Origin: JAAZBG01 sp964390065
GTDB taxonomy: Bacteria; Fibrobacterota; Chitinivibrionia; Chitinivibrionales; Chitinispirillaceae
DNA length: 35,552 bases
Assembly: GCA_964390065.1 (NCBI GenBank)
Contig: CAYMGX010000033.1
Location: 1-35,552, forward strand
Reading direction: 5' to 3'
Made by a program: the position numbers and the translations under genes. The first letter of the stretch is position 1, and every line of letters begins with the position of its first letter. Positions 7,197-14,620 of the stretch are shown here, one piece after another. The notes below the pieces were generated by a model. It was not told the DNA's origin. It did not search any database and saw only the letters and a list, made by a program, of their open reading frames with translations.

Positions 7197-7468
7197 CAGG
7201 GGCGAATTGCGACTAACCGTACGGGCGAATTGCGACTAACCGTACGGGCGAATTGCGACTAACCGTACGGGCGAATTNNNNNNNNNNNNNNNNNNNNNNN
7301 NNNNNNNNNNNNNNNNNNNNNNNNNNNNNNNNNNNNNNNNNNNNNNNNNNNNNNNNNNNNNNNNNNNNNNNNNNNNNGGGCGAATTGCGACTAACCGTAC
7401 GGGCGAATTGCGACTAACCGTACGGGCGAATTGCGACTAACCGTACGGGCGAATGATGATTCGCCCCT
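7197..7468. repeat. 23-bp tandem repeat array inside a short inverted repeat
   Basis: The 23-bp unit begins GGGCGAATTGCGACTAACC and ends GTAC. Three full copies run 7200-7268 and three more 7378-7446, with partial units at both inner and outer edges and a 100-N gap between. All visible copies are identical. The array is bounded by AGGGGCGAAT (7198-7207) and its reverse complement ATTCGCCCCT (7459-7468), a terminal inverted repeat typical of small palindromic or MITE-like elements. A related inverted repeat lies at 9081-9125. There are no spacers, so it is not CRISPR. True copy number is unknown because of the gap. Confidence 0.9.
7278..7377. other. Assembly gap of 100 N
   Basis: Exactly 100 N with identical repeat units on both sides. 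This is a placeholder where the assembler could not resolve the array; the real length is unknown. Confidence 0.98.
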
Positions 7469-7509
7469 ACACCATTCCTTTTTTATCCATATCTTCTTAA
7501 TGTCACAAT

Positions 7510-7539
7510 TTGAAATACCTTCACTGTTTCATATTTCAA
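7510..7539. promoter_or_regulatory. Inverted repeat upstream of the sigma-54 promoter (possible activator site)
   Basis: TTGAAATA (7510-7517) and TATTTCAA (7532-7539) form a perfect 8-bp dyad with a 14-nt spacer. The centre is about 160 bp upstream of the predicted sigma-54 transcription start, in the range used by enhancer-binding proteins. The role is inference. Confidence 0.35.
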
Positions 7540-7632
7540 TCTAAAACACTTTGAATCATACACCCGGTACTACAATCAGGTACCCTTGGTTTTATTTACG
7601 TAGTGCAACCCATTATGTACAGTAATTTTTCG

Positions 7633-7649
7633 TAAGTTACGACAACTTA
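7633..7649. promoter_or_regulatory. Dyad abutting the sigma-54 promoter
   Basis: TAAGTT-N5-AACTTA is a perfect dyad ending 8 nt before the -24 element. It could be an operator; it is too close for a classical upstream activator site. Confidence 0.35.
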
Positions 7650-7657
7650 GCCAGAAA

Positions 7658-7672
7658 TGGCACGTGTTTTGC
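7658..7672 (+). promoter_or_regulatory. Sigma-54 promoter of the hsp20 operon
   Basis: TGGCAC (7658-7663), five nucleotides, then TTGC (7669-7672). The invariant GG and GC are exactly 10 bp apart, as sigma-54 requires. The predicted start near 7684 gives a leader of about 43 nt before the ATG at 7727. No competing sigma-70 promoter is obvious. The rest of the 546-bp space after pdxJ holds the repeat array and the two dyads listed separately. Confidence 0.8.
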
Positions 7673-7726
7673 GATCGTGGTTAATCAGAAAAGCGAATAA
7701 TTAAATACATTATCAGGGAGGTTTAT

Positions 7727-8182
7727 ATGAAAAGTTTGATTCCATGGTTTAACAAAAACAAACCGGTTCCGGCTCATCATTCAACCGGCAATGATAATGC
7801 ATTACTGCATGATCCATTCGATACATCATTGTGGTTTGAGAACAACCTTTTTCCTGACCGGGTACCGTCGGTTGACATATCTGAAGACCGTAAAAATGTC
7901 AATGTGCGTGTTGAAATACCTGGACTTGACGAAAAAGATATTCAGCTGACGTGGGATAAAGGAATCCTTACTATACGTGGAGAAAAACGCCACGATAAAG
8001 AAAACAGTCATAGGGACTATTATTACAGAGAGTGCAGTTACGGTTCGTTTTCAAGAAGTATAAGCATTGACAAAAATGTTGATTGGGAGCATGCAGATGC
8101 AAAGTATAGAAATGGTGTACTCAGTGTTCAATTACCAAAAAAAGAATCTGACAAAAAGGTGGTTGAAATTAAAGTGAACTAA
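7727..8182 (+). CDS. Small heat-shock protein, Hsp20/alpha-crystallin family (first of three)
   Basis: This is an ATP-independent chaperone that binds unfolding proteins and forms oligomers. The 151 residues hold an alpha-crystallin domain at about 45-150. It opens with PSVDISEDRKNVNVRVEIPG, continues through LDEKDIQLTWDKGILTIRGEKR and SYGSFSRSISI, and ends with the family signature NGVLSVQLPK. There is no C-terminal IxI motif as such, though VVEIKVN is close. The start has GGGAGG 6-7 nt upstream. It is the first gene after the sigma-54 promoter, with the second gene 48 nt downstream. The three proteins are clearly different from each other, so this is an old duplication or a deliberate set rather than a recent copy. 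Confidence 0.95.
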   Translation: MKSLIPWFNKNKPVPAHHSTGNDNALLHDPFDTSLWFENNLFPDRVPSVDISEDRKNVNVRVEIPGLDEKDIQLTWDKGILTIRGEKRHDKENSHRDYYYRECSYGSFSRSISIDKNVDWEHADAKYRNGVLSVQLPKKESDKKVVEIKVN

Positions 8183-8230
8183 GGCGGTAGCGTATGCTCT
8201 GTATAACACATAACTAACAGGAGGTTTTAT

Positions 8231-8653
8231 ATGTTGTGGTATGATGATTTATCAGGTGAGCTCACGCGTTTGCGTAACGAGATGAACAGGCTTTTTTCAA
8301 ATTACGCCTCAGCCACGGGAGCATCAACATTTCCTTTTATCAACATCTATGAAGACCGGGACACACTTACCGTCGCAGCGGAAATGCCGGGATTGTCCAG
8401 AGAGAAGGTTGAGATAACCTTTTCCGAAGGTGCTCTGACAATCACCGGGAAACGTGATGCCACACCGTCAACAATCTCGATGACAGTGCTGCGCAGAGAG
8501 CGATCAATTGGATCATTTGAGAAAACGATTCGCATTCCTGTCAAGGTTATATCTGAAAAGATTTCGGCAAAATTTACAGATGGTATACTGACCATTACAC
8601 TTCCAAAAGCCGAAGAATCAAAACCCAAAGCAATAACAATTGAAACCAGATAA
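8231..8653 (+). CDS. Small heat-shock protein, Hsp20/alpha-crystallin family (second of three)
   Basis: A 140-residue Hsp20 homologue. A short N-terminal arm resembles class A bacterial sHSPs (DDLSGELTRLRNEMNRLF). The alpha-crystallin domain at about 35-138 includes INIYEDRDTLTVAAEMPGL, KVEITFSEGALTITGKR, RERSIGSFEKTIRIP and DGILTITLPKAEESKPKAI. The start ATG follows AGGAGG by 6 nt. The Leu-rich arm with Arg/Asn is the part that usually drives assembly and client binding. It lies between two other hsp20 genes in the same direction with short spacers, which supports a single transcript and possibly mixed oligomers (inference). Confidence 0.96.
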   Translation: MLWYDDLSGELTRLRNEMNRLFSNYASATGASTFPFINIYEDRDTLTVAAEMPGLSREKVEITFSEGALTITGKRDATPSTISMTVLRRERSIGSFEKTIRIPVKVISEKISAKFTDGILTITLPKAEESKPKAITIETR

Positions 8654-8671
8654 GAGATGGAGGTGATTGCT

Positions 8672-9070
8672 ATGACTACAGATCTTGAAAAAAGAAAGAA
8701 ACAGGAAGTAAGCAGTTCATCAGCAGAACAGATGTCCTATAATGGTAAATCGTTCAGTCCGGATGTTGACATATATACATCTGATGACTCCGCTGTATTT
8801 GTTGTGGATCTCCCGGGTGTTGCCAAAGGAGATGTTGCAATACATGTTGATGAAACAAATAATCTGACCATAAAGGCAAAAAACAGTTTTGCAGAACCGG
8901 ACAACGCAGTAACACGTCAGTTCAGAACCGGTAATTACTACCGTGCATTTCAGATTCCTGACGACTACGATAAAGAACGTATCGCTGCGACACTTGACAA
9001 CGGAGTACTTGAAATTGTTCTTCCTGTAAAAGAATCGGCAAAACCGAAGAAAATTGAAATAACACTATAG
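8672..9070 (+). CDS. Small heat-shock protein, Hsp20/alpha-crystallin family (third of three)
   Basis: A 132-residue Hsp20 homologue. ATG 8672 is chosen over an in-frame ATG at 8657 because GGAGGTG (8659-8665) lies just upstream of it, inside the longer reading frame. The alpha-crystallin domain at about 28-132 includes PDVDIYTSDDSAVFVVDLPG, VDETNNLTIKAK, FRTGNYYRAFQIP and NGVLEIVLPVKESAKPKKIEI. The N-terminal arm is short and polar (Lys/Gln/Ser-rich), unlike the Leu-rich arm of the second copy. It starts 18 nt after the stop of the second gene. The operon probably ends at the hairpin at 9081-9125. Confidence 0.95.
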   Translation: MTTDLEKRKKQEVSSSSAEQMSYNGKSFSPDVDIYTSDDSAVFVVDLPGVAKGDVAIHVDETNNLTIKAKNSFAEPDNAVTRQFRTGNYYRAFQIPDDYDKERIAATLDNGVLEIVLPVKESAKPKKIEITL

Positions 9071-9080
9071 TGCTGAAAAA

Positions 9081-9125
9081 CAGGAGCGAATCATTATTGT
9101 ATGCAGAGTTAATGATTCGCCCCTG
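9081..9125. repeat. Palindromic element related to the array ends at 7197 and 7468
   Basis: CAGGAGCGAATCATTA (9081-9096) and TAATGATTCGCCCCTG (9110-9125) form a 16-bp stem with one mismatch and a 13-nt loop. The CAGG-GCGAAT / ATTCGCCCCT arms match the inverted repeat around the 23-bp array. It lies between the convergent hsp20 operon and the response regulator and could work as a terminator, although no T-run follows. Confidence 0.75.
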
Positions 9126-9199
9126 CAATTACCGTTTCCTGCCCAGCCCGTATTACATTACCGTAAATAATTATAGTACTCGCGGTCACATTGTTATTG

Positions 9200-9637
9200 T
9201 CAATTGACCTCCGGAATCTGAACTACAGCAAGAAAAAGTCCCAATTGACGGATTGCGTTCACGAATGCATCATATTCGATGGGTTTAGTGATATAATTGC
9301 TGCAACCAATACTATGACATTTCTCAACATCCTGGGGATCGTCAGTGGTGGTAATCATGATTACAGGAATCTTGCGAAGTTCATGATCTGCCTTAATCTC
9401 TGCAAGTACCGTCGTTCCGTCAATTTTCGGCATTCGAATATCAAGCAGTAGCACAAATGAATCACCACTGCTACGATGAAGTCCATCCCCTCGTCTGAAA
9501 AGGTAATTGATAACCTCTTCGCCATCCCGGAAATGAATCATTGTATTAGCAATTCCTGCCCTGACAAGGTTTCTATTGATAAGTTCTGCATGCCCGTCAT
9601 CATCTTCAGCAATTAAAATAATAACTTCTTGATTCAT
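9200..9637 (-). CDS. Single-domain response regulator (Rcp1-like CheY)
   Basis: A 145-residue stand-alone receiver domain. The acidic pocket is E11/D12 and the phospho-acceptor is D66 in LLLDIRMPKIDG. The conserved Thr lies in VIMITTTDD and the Lys in NYITKPIEY. The long insertion before the acceptor (YLFRRGDGLHRSSGD) is typical of the Rcp1 type that partners phytochrome-like or multi-PAS kinases. There is no output domain, so it signals by protein contact or phosphorelay. ATG 9637 has AAAGGAG upstream and overlaps the stop of the kinase gene by 4 nt (ATGA), so kinase and regulator are translationally coupled and almost certainly a pair. Confidence 0.95.
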   Translation of the reverse strand: MNQEVIILIAEDDDGHAELINRNLVRAGIANTMIHFRDGEEVINYLFRRGDGLHRSSGDSFVLLLDIRMPKIDGTTVLAEIKADHELRKIPVIMITTTDDPQDVEKCHSIGCSNYITKPIEYDAFVNAIRQLGLFLAVVQIPEVN

Positions 9638-11769
9638 TGCGGCTCCTTTTTTATAGTTCCAGAAGTTATCCCTGCGCAAGGAAGTTTTACAGAAAATATA
9701 CATCCTTCGCCAGCTGCTGAATCAAGTGAAATTGTCCCATCAAGACGGGAAAGGATCTGTTTGACAACAGTAAGCCCAAGCCCATCACCATCAGTCTCTT
9801 TTGGATGCAGGCGGTGAAAAAGTTCAAATACCTTCTCTTTATAGTTTTCTGCGATGCCTATTCCGTTATCTTTGACCTTGTAAATTGCATAACTACCAAT
9901 AATTTCGCCAGTGACATCGATAATACCGGGGCGATCCTTACTGCGGTATTTAATTGCATTATCAATAAGATTGGAAAAAAGCTGCGTAACCTGTGTTGTA
10001 TCAGCCCAGCAGGAAGGTAATTGCCCTATAGTAAATGTGATACCTGCCTCCTTTATCCTGAATGCAAACGATGATGCAAGCAGATGAAACACTGCATTCA
10101 TATCAACCGCACCGATCTGAAGCGCTGCTCTGCCCATTCTATTAAGCATTAACAGGCCCTTTAGTAACGCATCCATCTGGCGGATACTTGCCCGGATTCG
10201 TTCAAGTGCTTTAAGAGTATCAGGAATAGCCAGATGCAGTTTTGTAGCAAAGCCAGCTGTATCCATCCCGTTATCAAGAGACTCTATTATCTCCTTCAAT
10301 GTCAAGTCAAGCTCTCTGCTGAACCCATCAATATTGACAAGAGGGGATCGCAGATCATGTGATATTACGTAGATCAGCTGTTCGAGGGTTTTATTCTTTT
10401 CTTCCAGTAACTTTTTTGATGCAGCAAGTGCATCCTCAGCCTTTTTTCTTTCGGAAATATCAACAAAGTTTACTACAGCCTGCCTCTCAGCTCCCCGGAA
10501 AACACGAACTTCATATACACCTTTGATCCCTTTGTGATCATAAGGAACTTCAAAATTCTGGGTCGCAAGTTCACCCCGTGCTATTGCAGCATACATTTCA
10601 GGAATACCGGTTTCTGATAATGCAGGAAAGGCATCACAAATCTCCATGCCTATCAGCGGAGCATGTTTCACATGCAGAATCGTATCTGCGGCATCATTAA
10701 ACATACTAAATAGTAATTTGCCATTCTCATTAATGGTATAAATATGAAAACCGACAGGTGAACTGCTGATTATACTTCGTAAATTAGCCTCGCTGCTGCG
10801 AAGTTCATCTTCAATTAGTTTGCGATCTGTAATATCACGTGCAGCTGCATAAATCAACTTTCCTTTTGGATGCGAACGCCACTCAATATACCTGTAAGAA
10901 CCATCCTTGCACCGGTACCTGTTTATAAAGTTAAGTACCTCCTGACCTTTTCCGAGACTTTCCATAGCGCAAAAAGTTGCCTGCACATCATCCGGATGCA
11001 CAAATTCGATAAATTCACGTTTGTTCAATTCATCATTTGTATATCCCAGTATTCTGCTCCAGGCTTCATTGGTTTTGATAAAATGTCCATCCATATCAGC
11101 AATGCATACAAGGTCAAGGTTAACCTTGAAAAACGTTTCAAGTTCTTCAGTCTGTTTTTTCCTGTCGGTTACATCTCTTGACATACCAGCAGTCCCGATT
11201 ACCTGCCCCGATTCATTCCGAACAGGTGTTTTAAACGTTTTGCACCAGGTCCTGCCTTTTTTATCAACTATAAGTTCCTCAACCTCTTTACGTACACCGC
11301 TGCGCATAACTTCAAGATCATCATTGCGGTATTTTAACGCACTTTCATATGGCCAGATGTCAAAATCTGTTTTTCCGACAATTGACTTAACAGTATATCC
11401 GCATGAGCTTGCAAATGCTTCATTAACAGCCTCAAACCGGCCATCAGCATCCTTGAGCCATACAAGAAATGGCATATTGTCAAGTATCGCGCGTAGTTTA
11501 TTTCTGGATAAGATTAACTCTGTTTCTGTGTTTTTGCTCTCTGCTATAACGCGCCGGTACTTTTCTTCACTGTCACTAAAGCCGACCTCATTTTTTTTTA
11601 CTGTTTGAAGTATTATGACAAGTTTTATTACAACCAATGCAAGAATGACAATTAGTGTAAGAAGCACTGTTACACTATGATTATGCATTAACATATCACT
11701 TAAGCCCTCTGAATGTGCAGGAAATGCGACCGCTATAAGGTACCACCCTACCAACGTTTTCTTTGTCAT
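9634..11769 (-). CDS. Membrane-anchored multi-PAS sensor histidine kinase
   Basis: A 711-residue kinase. Two hydrophobic segments lie at the N terminus (about residues 5-20 and 32-55) with only a short loop between, so sensing is probably cytoplasmic. Three PAS domains follow. The first includes ILDNMPFLVWLKDADGRF and ends GMSRDVTDRK; the second includes DLVCIADMDGHF and ends AARDITDRK; the third ends VNFVDISERK. A coiled coil leads to HisKA with phospho-acceptor H471 in VISHDLRSPL. The ATPase domain has the N box NLIDNAIKY, G1 DNGIGI and G2 GDGLGL. This arrangement is typical of phytochrome-like kinases with Rcp1-type partners, but no chromophore domain is present. The start overlaps the upstream hybrid kinase by 4 nt. 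The signal is unknown. Confidence 0.95.
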   Translation of the reverse strand: MTKKTLVGWYLIAVAFPAHSEGLSDMLMHNHSVTVLLTLIVILALVVIKLVIILQTVKKNEVGFSDSEEKYRRVIAESKNTETELILSRNKLRAILDNMPFLVWLKDADGRFEAVNEAFASSCGYTVKSIVGKTDFDIWPYESALKYRNDDLEVMRSGVRKEVEELIVDKKGRTWCKTFKTPVRNESGQVIGTAGMSRDVTDRKKQTEELETFFKVNLDLVCIADMDGHFIKTNEAWSRILGYTNDELNKREFIEFVHPDDVQATFCAMESLGKGQEVLNFINRYRCKDGSYRYIEWRSHPKGKLIYAAARDITDRKLIEDELRSSEANLRSIISSSPVGFHIYTINENGKLLFSMFNDAADTILHVKHAPLIGMEICDAFPALSETGIPEMYAAIARGELATQNFEVPYDHKGIKGVYEVRVFRGAERQAVVNFVDISERKKAEDALAASKKLLEEKNKTLEQLIYVISHDLRSPLVNIDGFSRELDLTLKEIIESLDNGMDTAGFATKLHLAIPDTLKALERIRASIRQMDALLKGLLMLNRMGRAALQIGAVDMNAVFHLLASSFAFRIKEAGITFTIGQLPSCWADTTQVTQLFSNLIDNAIKYRSKDRPGIIDVTGEIIGSYAIYKVKDNGIGIAENYKEKVFELFHRLHPKETDGDGLGLTVVKQILSRLDGTISLDSAAGEGCIFSVKLPCAGITSGTIKKEPQ

Positions 11770-13361
11770 ACATTTCCCCTAAGATTTCTCTTCCCATACA
11801 AAGCGATATGCACGATTTCGGCAAGCTCCATTTTATTAAAAGGCTTTGGAAGAAAGGAAAAAACGCCCAGTTCTTTTAAGGAAGTCATCTCTTCGGGTTT
11901 CGAAAAGCCGGATGCAATAACGACCGGGATTTTCGGGTTGATCTCACGAAGTTTTGTGAACGCCTCTTTCCCCCCCATTTCAGGCATTATCATATCAAGG
12001 ATAATCAAATCAATGGACAACTGCATTTCCTTGAATTTATTAACACCTTCGAGTCCGTTCTCTGCCAGAATTATTGAATATCCCAGTGACTGCAACAGTG
12101 CTGAAGCCGTACAACGAATCAGCTCATCATCGTCAATGATAAGAATTGTTCCGGTTCCGGTTGGATAGTTCCTGTTTATGAGACACTCCACAACCGGTTC
12201 GCTGCTTGTCGGCAGATAGAGATGAAATACAGTTCCGACTCCTGCTTCAGAATAGACTGTAATAGCTCCGCCATGATCCTGAACCGTTCCGTATACGGCA
12301 GACAATCCAAGACCAGTGCCTTTACCCTGCTCTTTCGTTGTGAAAAATGGTTCAAAAATTCTGGATAAAACTTCCGGTGACATTCCGCAACCAGTATCAC
12401 TGACAGAAATATCAACAAACAATCCAGGTTTTATCGTAAAAGGTGATGCTGTACAGTATTCTTCATCCAGCTTAATGGTATCAAGTGAAAATTTCAGATT
12501 ACCACCTTTAGGCATGGCATGAGTAGCATTAATTCCAATATTCATAAGTGAATTCTGAAGCTGTGATGCATCCCCGTTAATCGGCGGCACATTTGGCGAA
12601 GACGCTACAATAATATTGATATTCCTGTCAACAGTATGTTTAAGAAGTTCAACAGTTTCATTGATTATTTTTAAACAATCGACTGCAGTATTTGAATGAA
12701 TCCGTTTTCGTGAAAAAGCGAGTAATTTATCAGTAAGACTTGCAGCTCGTTCGGCAGCTTTGATAATTAAATCCAACATTTGCCTGCCATTTTCTGAAAG
12801 TGATTCCAGATGTAATAATTCAGCACCACCAATTATACCTCCGAGCAGATTATTGAAATCATGTGCAATACCACCTGCAAGCTGACCGATGGCCTCCATT
12901 TTGCGTGTCTGGTATAATTGTTCCCTGAGTTTTTCTCTGTCAGCATCTGATTCATGCAGTGCCCTTTCAGTGGCAACAGACTTGAATAACCGATCAACAG
13001 CAACAGGAAGCATATCAAGAAATTCCATATCCTTGACAAGATAATCAGTCGCCCCAAGTCTCATCATTTCCACCGCAAGACGCTCATCACCCTGACCGGT
13101 CATTACAATAAATGGCAGTGCCACTCCATCCGCAGCAAGCGATTCGATTATTTCGCGTCCTTTCATATCCGGAAGATTCTGATCTATTAAAAGCGCATCA
13201 CACCCCCCGGCACCTACCATAGCAATAGCTTCCGCCCCATTAGCAGCACCTAATGTTGAATATCCTGATTTTGTGATCGCCGATTGAATAATTTCCCGTA
13301 AACATTCATCATCTTCGACAATCAAAATCCTGAATTTTGCCCGATTTTCCGGTTCAGTCAT
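11766..13361 (-). CDS. Hybrid histidine kinase: receiver - kinase core - receiver
   Basis: A 531-residue cytoplasmic protein. The N-terminal receiver has acceptor D60 (LLIDQNLPDM). A linker leads to a HisKA domain with H167 in the GGIAHDFNNLLGG motif, then an ATPase domain with NIGINATHAM, DTGCGM and GKGTGLGLS. The C-terminal receiver has acceptor D456 in LIILDMIMPEMGG and Lys in FLPKPF. Having receivers at both ends suggests a phosphorelay in which one receiver gates the kinase and the other passes phosphate on. ATG 13361 is chosen for the AAGGGTG site 8 nt upstream; the longer frame adds 22 unlikely residues. It is first in an operon with the multi-PAS kinase and the Rcp1-like regulator. 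There is no DNA-binding output in the operon. Confidence 0.95.
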   Translation of the reverse strand: MTEPENRAKFRILIVEDDECLREIIQSAITKSGYSTLGAANGAEAIAMVGAGGCDALLIDQNLPDMKGREIIESLAADGVALPFIVMTGQGDERLAVEMMRLGATDYLVKDMEFLDMLPVAVDRLFKSVATERALHESDADREKLREQLYQTRKMEAIGQLAGGIAHDFNNLLGGIIGGAELLHLESLSENGRQMLDLIIKAAERAASLTDKLLAFSRKRIHSNTAVDCLKIINETVELLKHTVDRNINIIVASSPNVPPINGDASQLQNSLMNIGINATHAMPKGGNLKFSLDTIKLDEEYCTASPFTIKPGLFVDISVSDTGCGMSPEVLSRIFEPFFTTKEQGKGTGLGLSAVYGTVQDHGGAITVYSEAGVGTVFHLYLPTSSEPVVECLINRNYPTGTGTILIIDDDELIRCTASALLQSLGYSIILAENGLEGVNKFKEMQLSIDLIILDMIMPEMGGKEAFTKLREINPKIPVVIASGFSKPEEMTSLKELGVFSFLPKPFNKMELAEIVHIALYGKRNLRGNV

Positions 13362-13387
13362 GGTTTGGTCACCCTTACAGAAGTACG

Positions 13388-13412
13388 TACTCTTCTTTAT
13401 AGGATAAGAGTA
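13388..13412. promoter_or_regulatory. Dyad upstream of the hybrid-kinase operon
   Basis: TACTCTT (13388-13394) and AAGAGTA (13406-13412) form a perfect 7-bp inverted repeat about 30-50 nt before the start codon. It may be an operator or a 5' UTR hairpin. No convincing -35/-10 pair was found here. Confidence 0.3.
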
Positions 13413-13434
13413 TAGAATTGAATACAATAAAAGT

Positions 13435-13463
13435 AAAGGGCATACATTGCTGCATGCCCTTTT
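13435..13463. terminator. Bidirectional terminator hairpin
   Basis: AAAGGGCAT (13435-13443) pairs with ATGCCCTTT (13454-13462) around a 10-nt loop, with T-rich sequence on both strands. It lies after the 13606-13995 minus-strand gene and before the kinase operon, so it probably separates these two units. Confidence 0.65.
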
Positions 13464-13504
13464 TTACTTTAAAATTTTCTCTGCTATTAAAAATCTGAGT
13501 GGGA

Positions 13505-13576
13505 GAGTTGGCATTTATGGAATCACCTGGCAAGACTTTGCAGGAACTGATACGCAACCTTAACAGATGCCAACTC
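13505..13576. repeat. 10-bp inverted repeat in the 3' region of the 13606 gene
   Basis: GAGTTGGCAT (13505-13514) and ATGCCAACTC (13567-13576) match perfectly with 52 nt between. The word AACTGATACG also occurs twice nearby (about 13545 and 13590). It could fold as a long hairpin in the 3' untranslated RNA; the meaning is unknown. Confidence 0.5.
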
Positions 13577-13605
13577 CTGCACTGATCCATCTTAACTGAT
13601 ACGTT

Positions 13606-13995
13606 CTATACTCTCTTTTTCCTGAAGATAAAATCCCTGGCACGATATGTACTTATCGACAACAGATCCGGATCAGTGAGCGTAAACAGATTACGTTCCC
13701 CCTCAGACTCATTTTCGTTTACAATATGAGACCCAGGCACACCTGAATCAGATGTTTCTTCCGGAAGCTCCCGGACAACATTATTATTTCTCTCAAGTAT
13801 GACCCCAACCTTCTGCCACAGCTCGGCAGTACGAAGTGGCTGTCCCTGACGAGGTTTAAAGGTTTTCATGGAATTTGCAATCGCATCGTCAACCAGATCA
13901 CGATCAATAGCATAGTATTTATGAAAATAATCGTAAAGTGAACTTTTTGAATTCCAGCGAAACCTGCTGGTCCTCTCAATAACGGTATCAGCCAT
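13606..13995 (-). CDS. Unknown protein, paralogue of the neighbour at 14100
   Basis: A 129-residue protein that I do not recognise. ATG 13995 has a G-rich site (AGGGGGAGGG) directly upstream. Residues about 10-78 are a conserved domain shared with the next gene: FRWNSK-SLYDYFHKYY, then an acidic/hydrophobic stretch, FKPRQG, ELWQKVG-ILE-NN and VVRELPEE. The remaining C-terminal part is polar and ends basic (FRKKRV). There is no signal peptide or membrane helix. The shared domain is predicted to be mostly helical, and its aromatic and basic residues could suit binding of another macromolecule (inference). The tandem arrangement and duplicated upstream elements (14052-14087 and 14621-14656) show a gene-plus-promoter duplication. 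Confidence 0.75.
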   Translation of the reverse strand: MADTVIERTSRFRWNSKSSLYDYFHKYYAIDRDLVDDAIANSMKTFKPRQGQPLRTAELWQKVGVILERNNNVVRELPEETSDSGVPGSHIVNENESEGERNLFTLTDPDLLSISTYRARDFIFRKKRV

Positions 13996-14051
13996 ACCCT
14001 CCCCCTTATAACATGCATCTGATAATAATATAACTAAATATCTGAAAATTG

Positions 14052-14087
14052 TATCAATTAATCTGAAAAAACTGCTTAATCGATAAA
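14052..14087 (-). promoter_or_regulatory. Duplicated upstream element, copy B
   Basis: This 36-nt stretch matches 14621-14656 at 30 of 36 positions without gaps. Read towards the gene, both begin TTTATCG and end ATTGATA. It starts 57 nt before the ATG at 13995. Conservation outside the coding sequence suggests a promoter or operator shared by the two paralogues. Confidence 0.65.
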
Positions 14088-14099
14088 CCATTCATTATT

Positions 14100-14525
14100 T
14101 CAGTTATATTCAACAAACGAATCAGAAACCGCTGTTTCATTCTGGCTTAAAAACCGGTAAGAAAGGAAAACACCCATTCCATACTGTAGTGCAAGAAACA
14201 TTGATGCAATACCGATATCGAAAATCAACCCGGACTTTATCCTGACGGGTGAGACTTTCAAATCACTGATGCCATAGCCGAGCATTTCTTCCGGAAGCTC
14301 CCGGACAACATCATTGTTTTTTTCAAGTATTGTACCCACTTTCTGCCATAACTCAACAGAGCGGGGTGCCTTTCCCTGACGCGGTTTAAAAGATTTTCTG
14401 GAATCTGAAATCTCTTTGTCAACGGTATCCTGATTGATACCGTAATACTTATGAAAGTAATCGTACAAGGAATTTTTTGAATTCCAGCGGAACCTTTTTG
14501 TCCTCTGAATACTTGCAGTACTCAT
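14100..14525 (-). CDS. Unknown protein, paralogue of the neighbour at 13606, with probable membrane tail
   Basis: A 141-residue protein with a strong ribosome site (AAAGGGGG) before ATG 14525. The first 78 residues align throughout with the protein at 13606-13995: FRWNSKNSLYDYFHKYYG, KSFKPRQG, VELWQKVGTILEKNNDVV and RELPEE. After that the two diverge completely. This copy has a hydrophobic segment at about 103-125 (FDIGIASMFLALQYGMGVFL) that could be a membrane helix, followed by a short polar end. A common N-terminal module joined to a soluble tail in one copy and a membrane tail in the other suggests a scaffold or adaptor used at two locations (inference). No known family comes to mind. Confidence 0.75.
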   Translation of the reverse strand: MSTASIQRTKRFRWNSKNSLYDYFHKYYGINQDTVDKEISDSRKSFKPRQGKAPRSVELWQKVGTILEKNNDVVRELPEEMLGYGISDLKVSPVRIKSGLIFDIGIASMFLALQYGMGVFLSYRFLSQNETAVSDSFVEYN

Positions 14526-14620
14526 AATTCCCCCTTTAACAAATTCAAATTATCAATAGCTATTATTTAATAAAAGCAACAATAATTATACGAAAAAGAT
14601 GGAAGAAATTATATAAAAAA

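Noticed and set aside
7197..7468. CRISPR array
   Set aside because: The 23-bp units follow each other with no spacers, and no cas gene is in the window.
10870..11608. Plus-strand open frames opposite the multi-PAS kinase
   Set aside because: Antisense shadows of a clearly coding kinase gene, without ribosome sites or recognisable domains.
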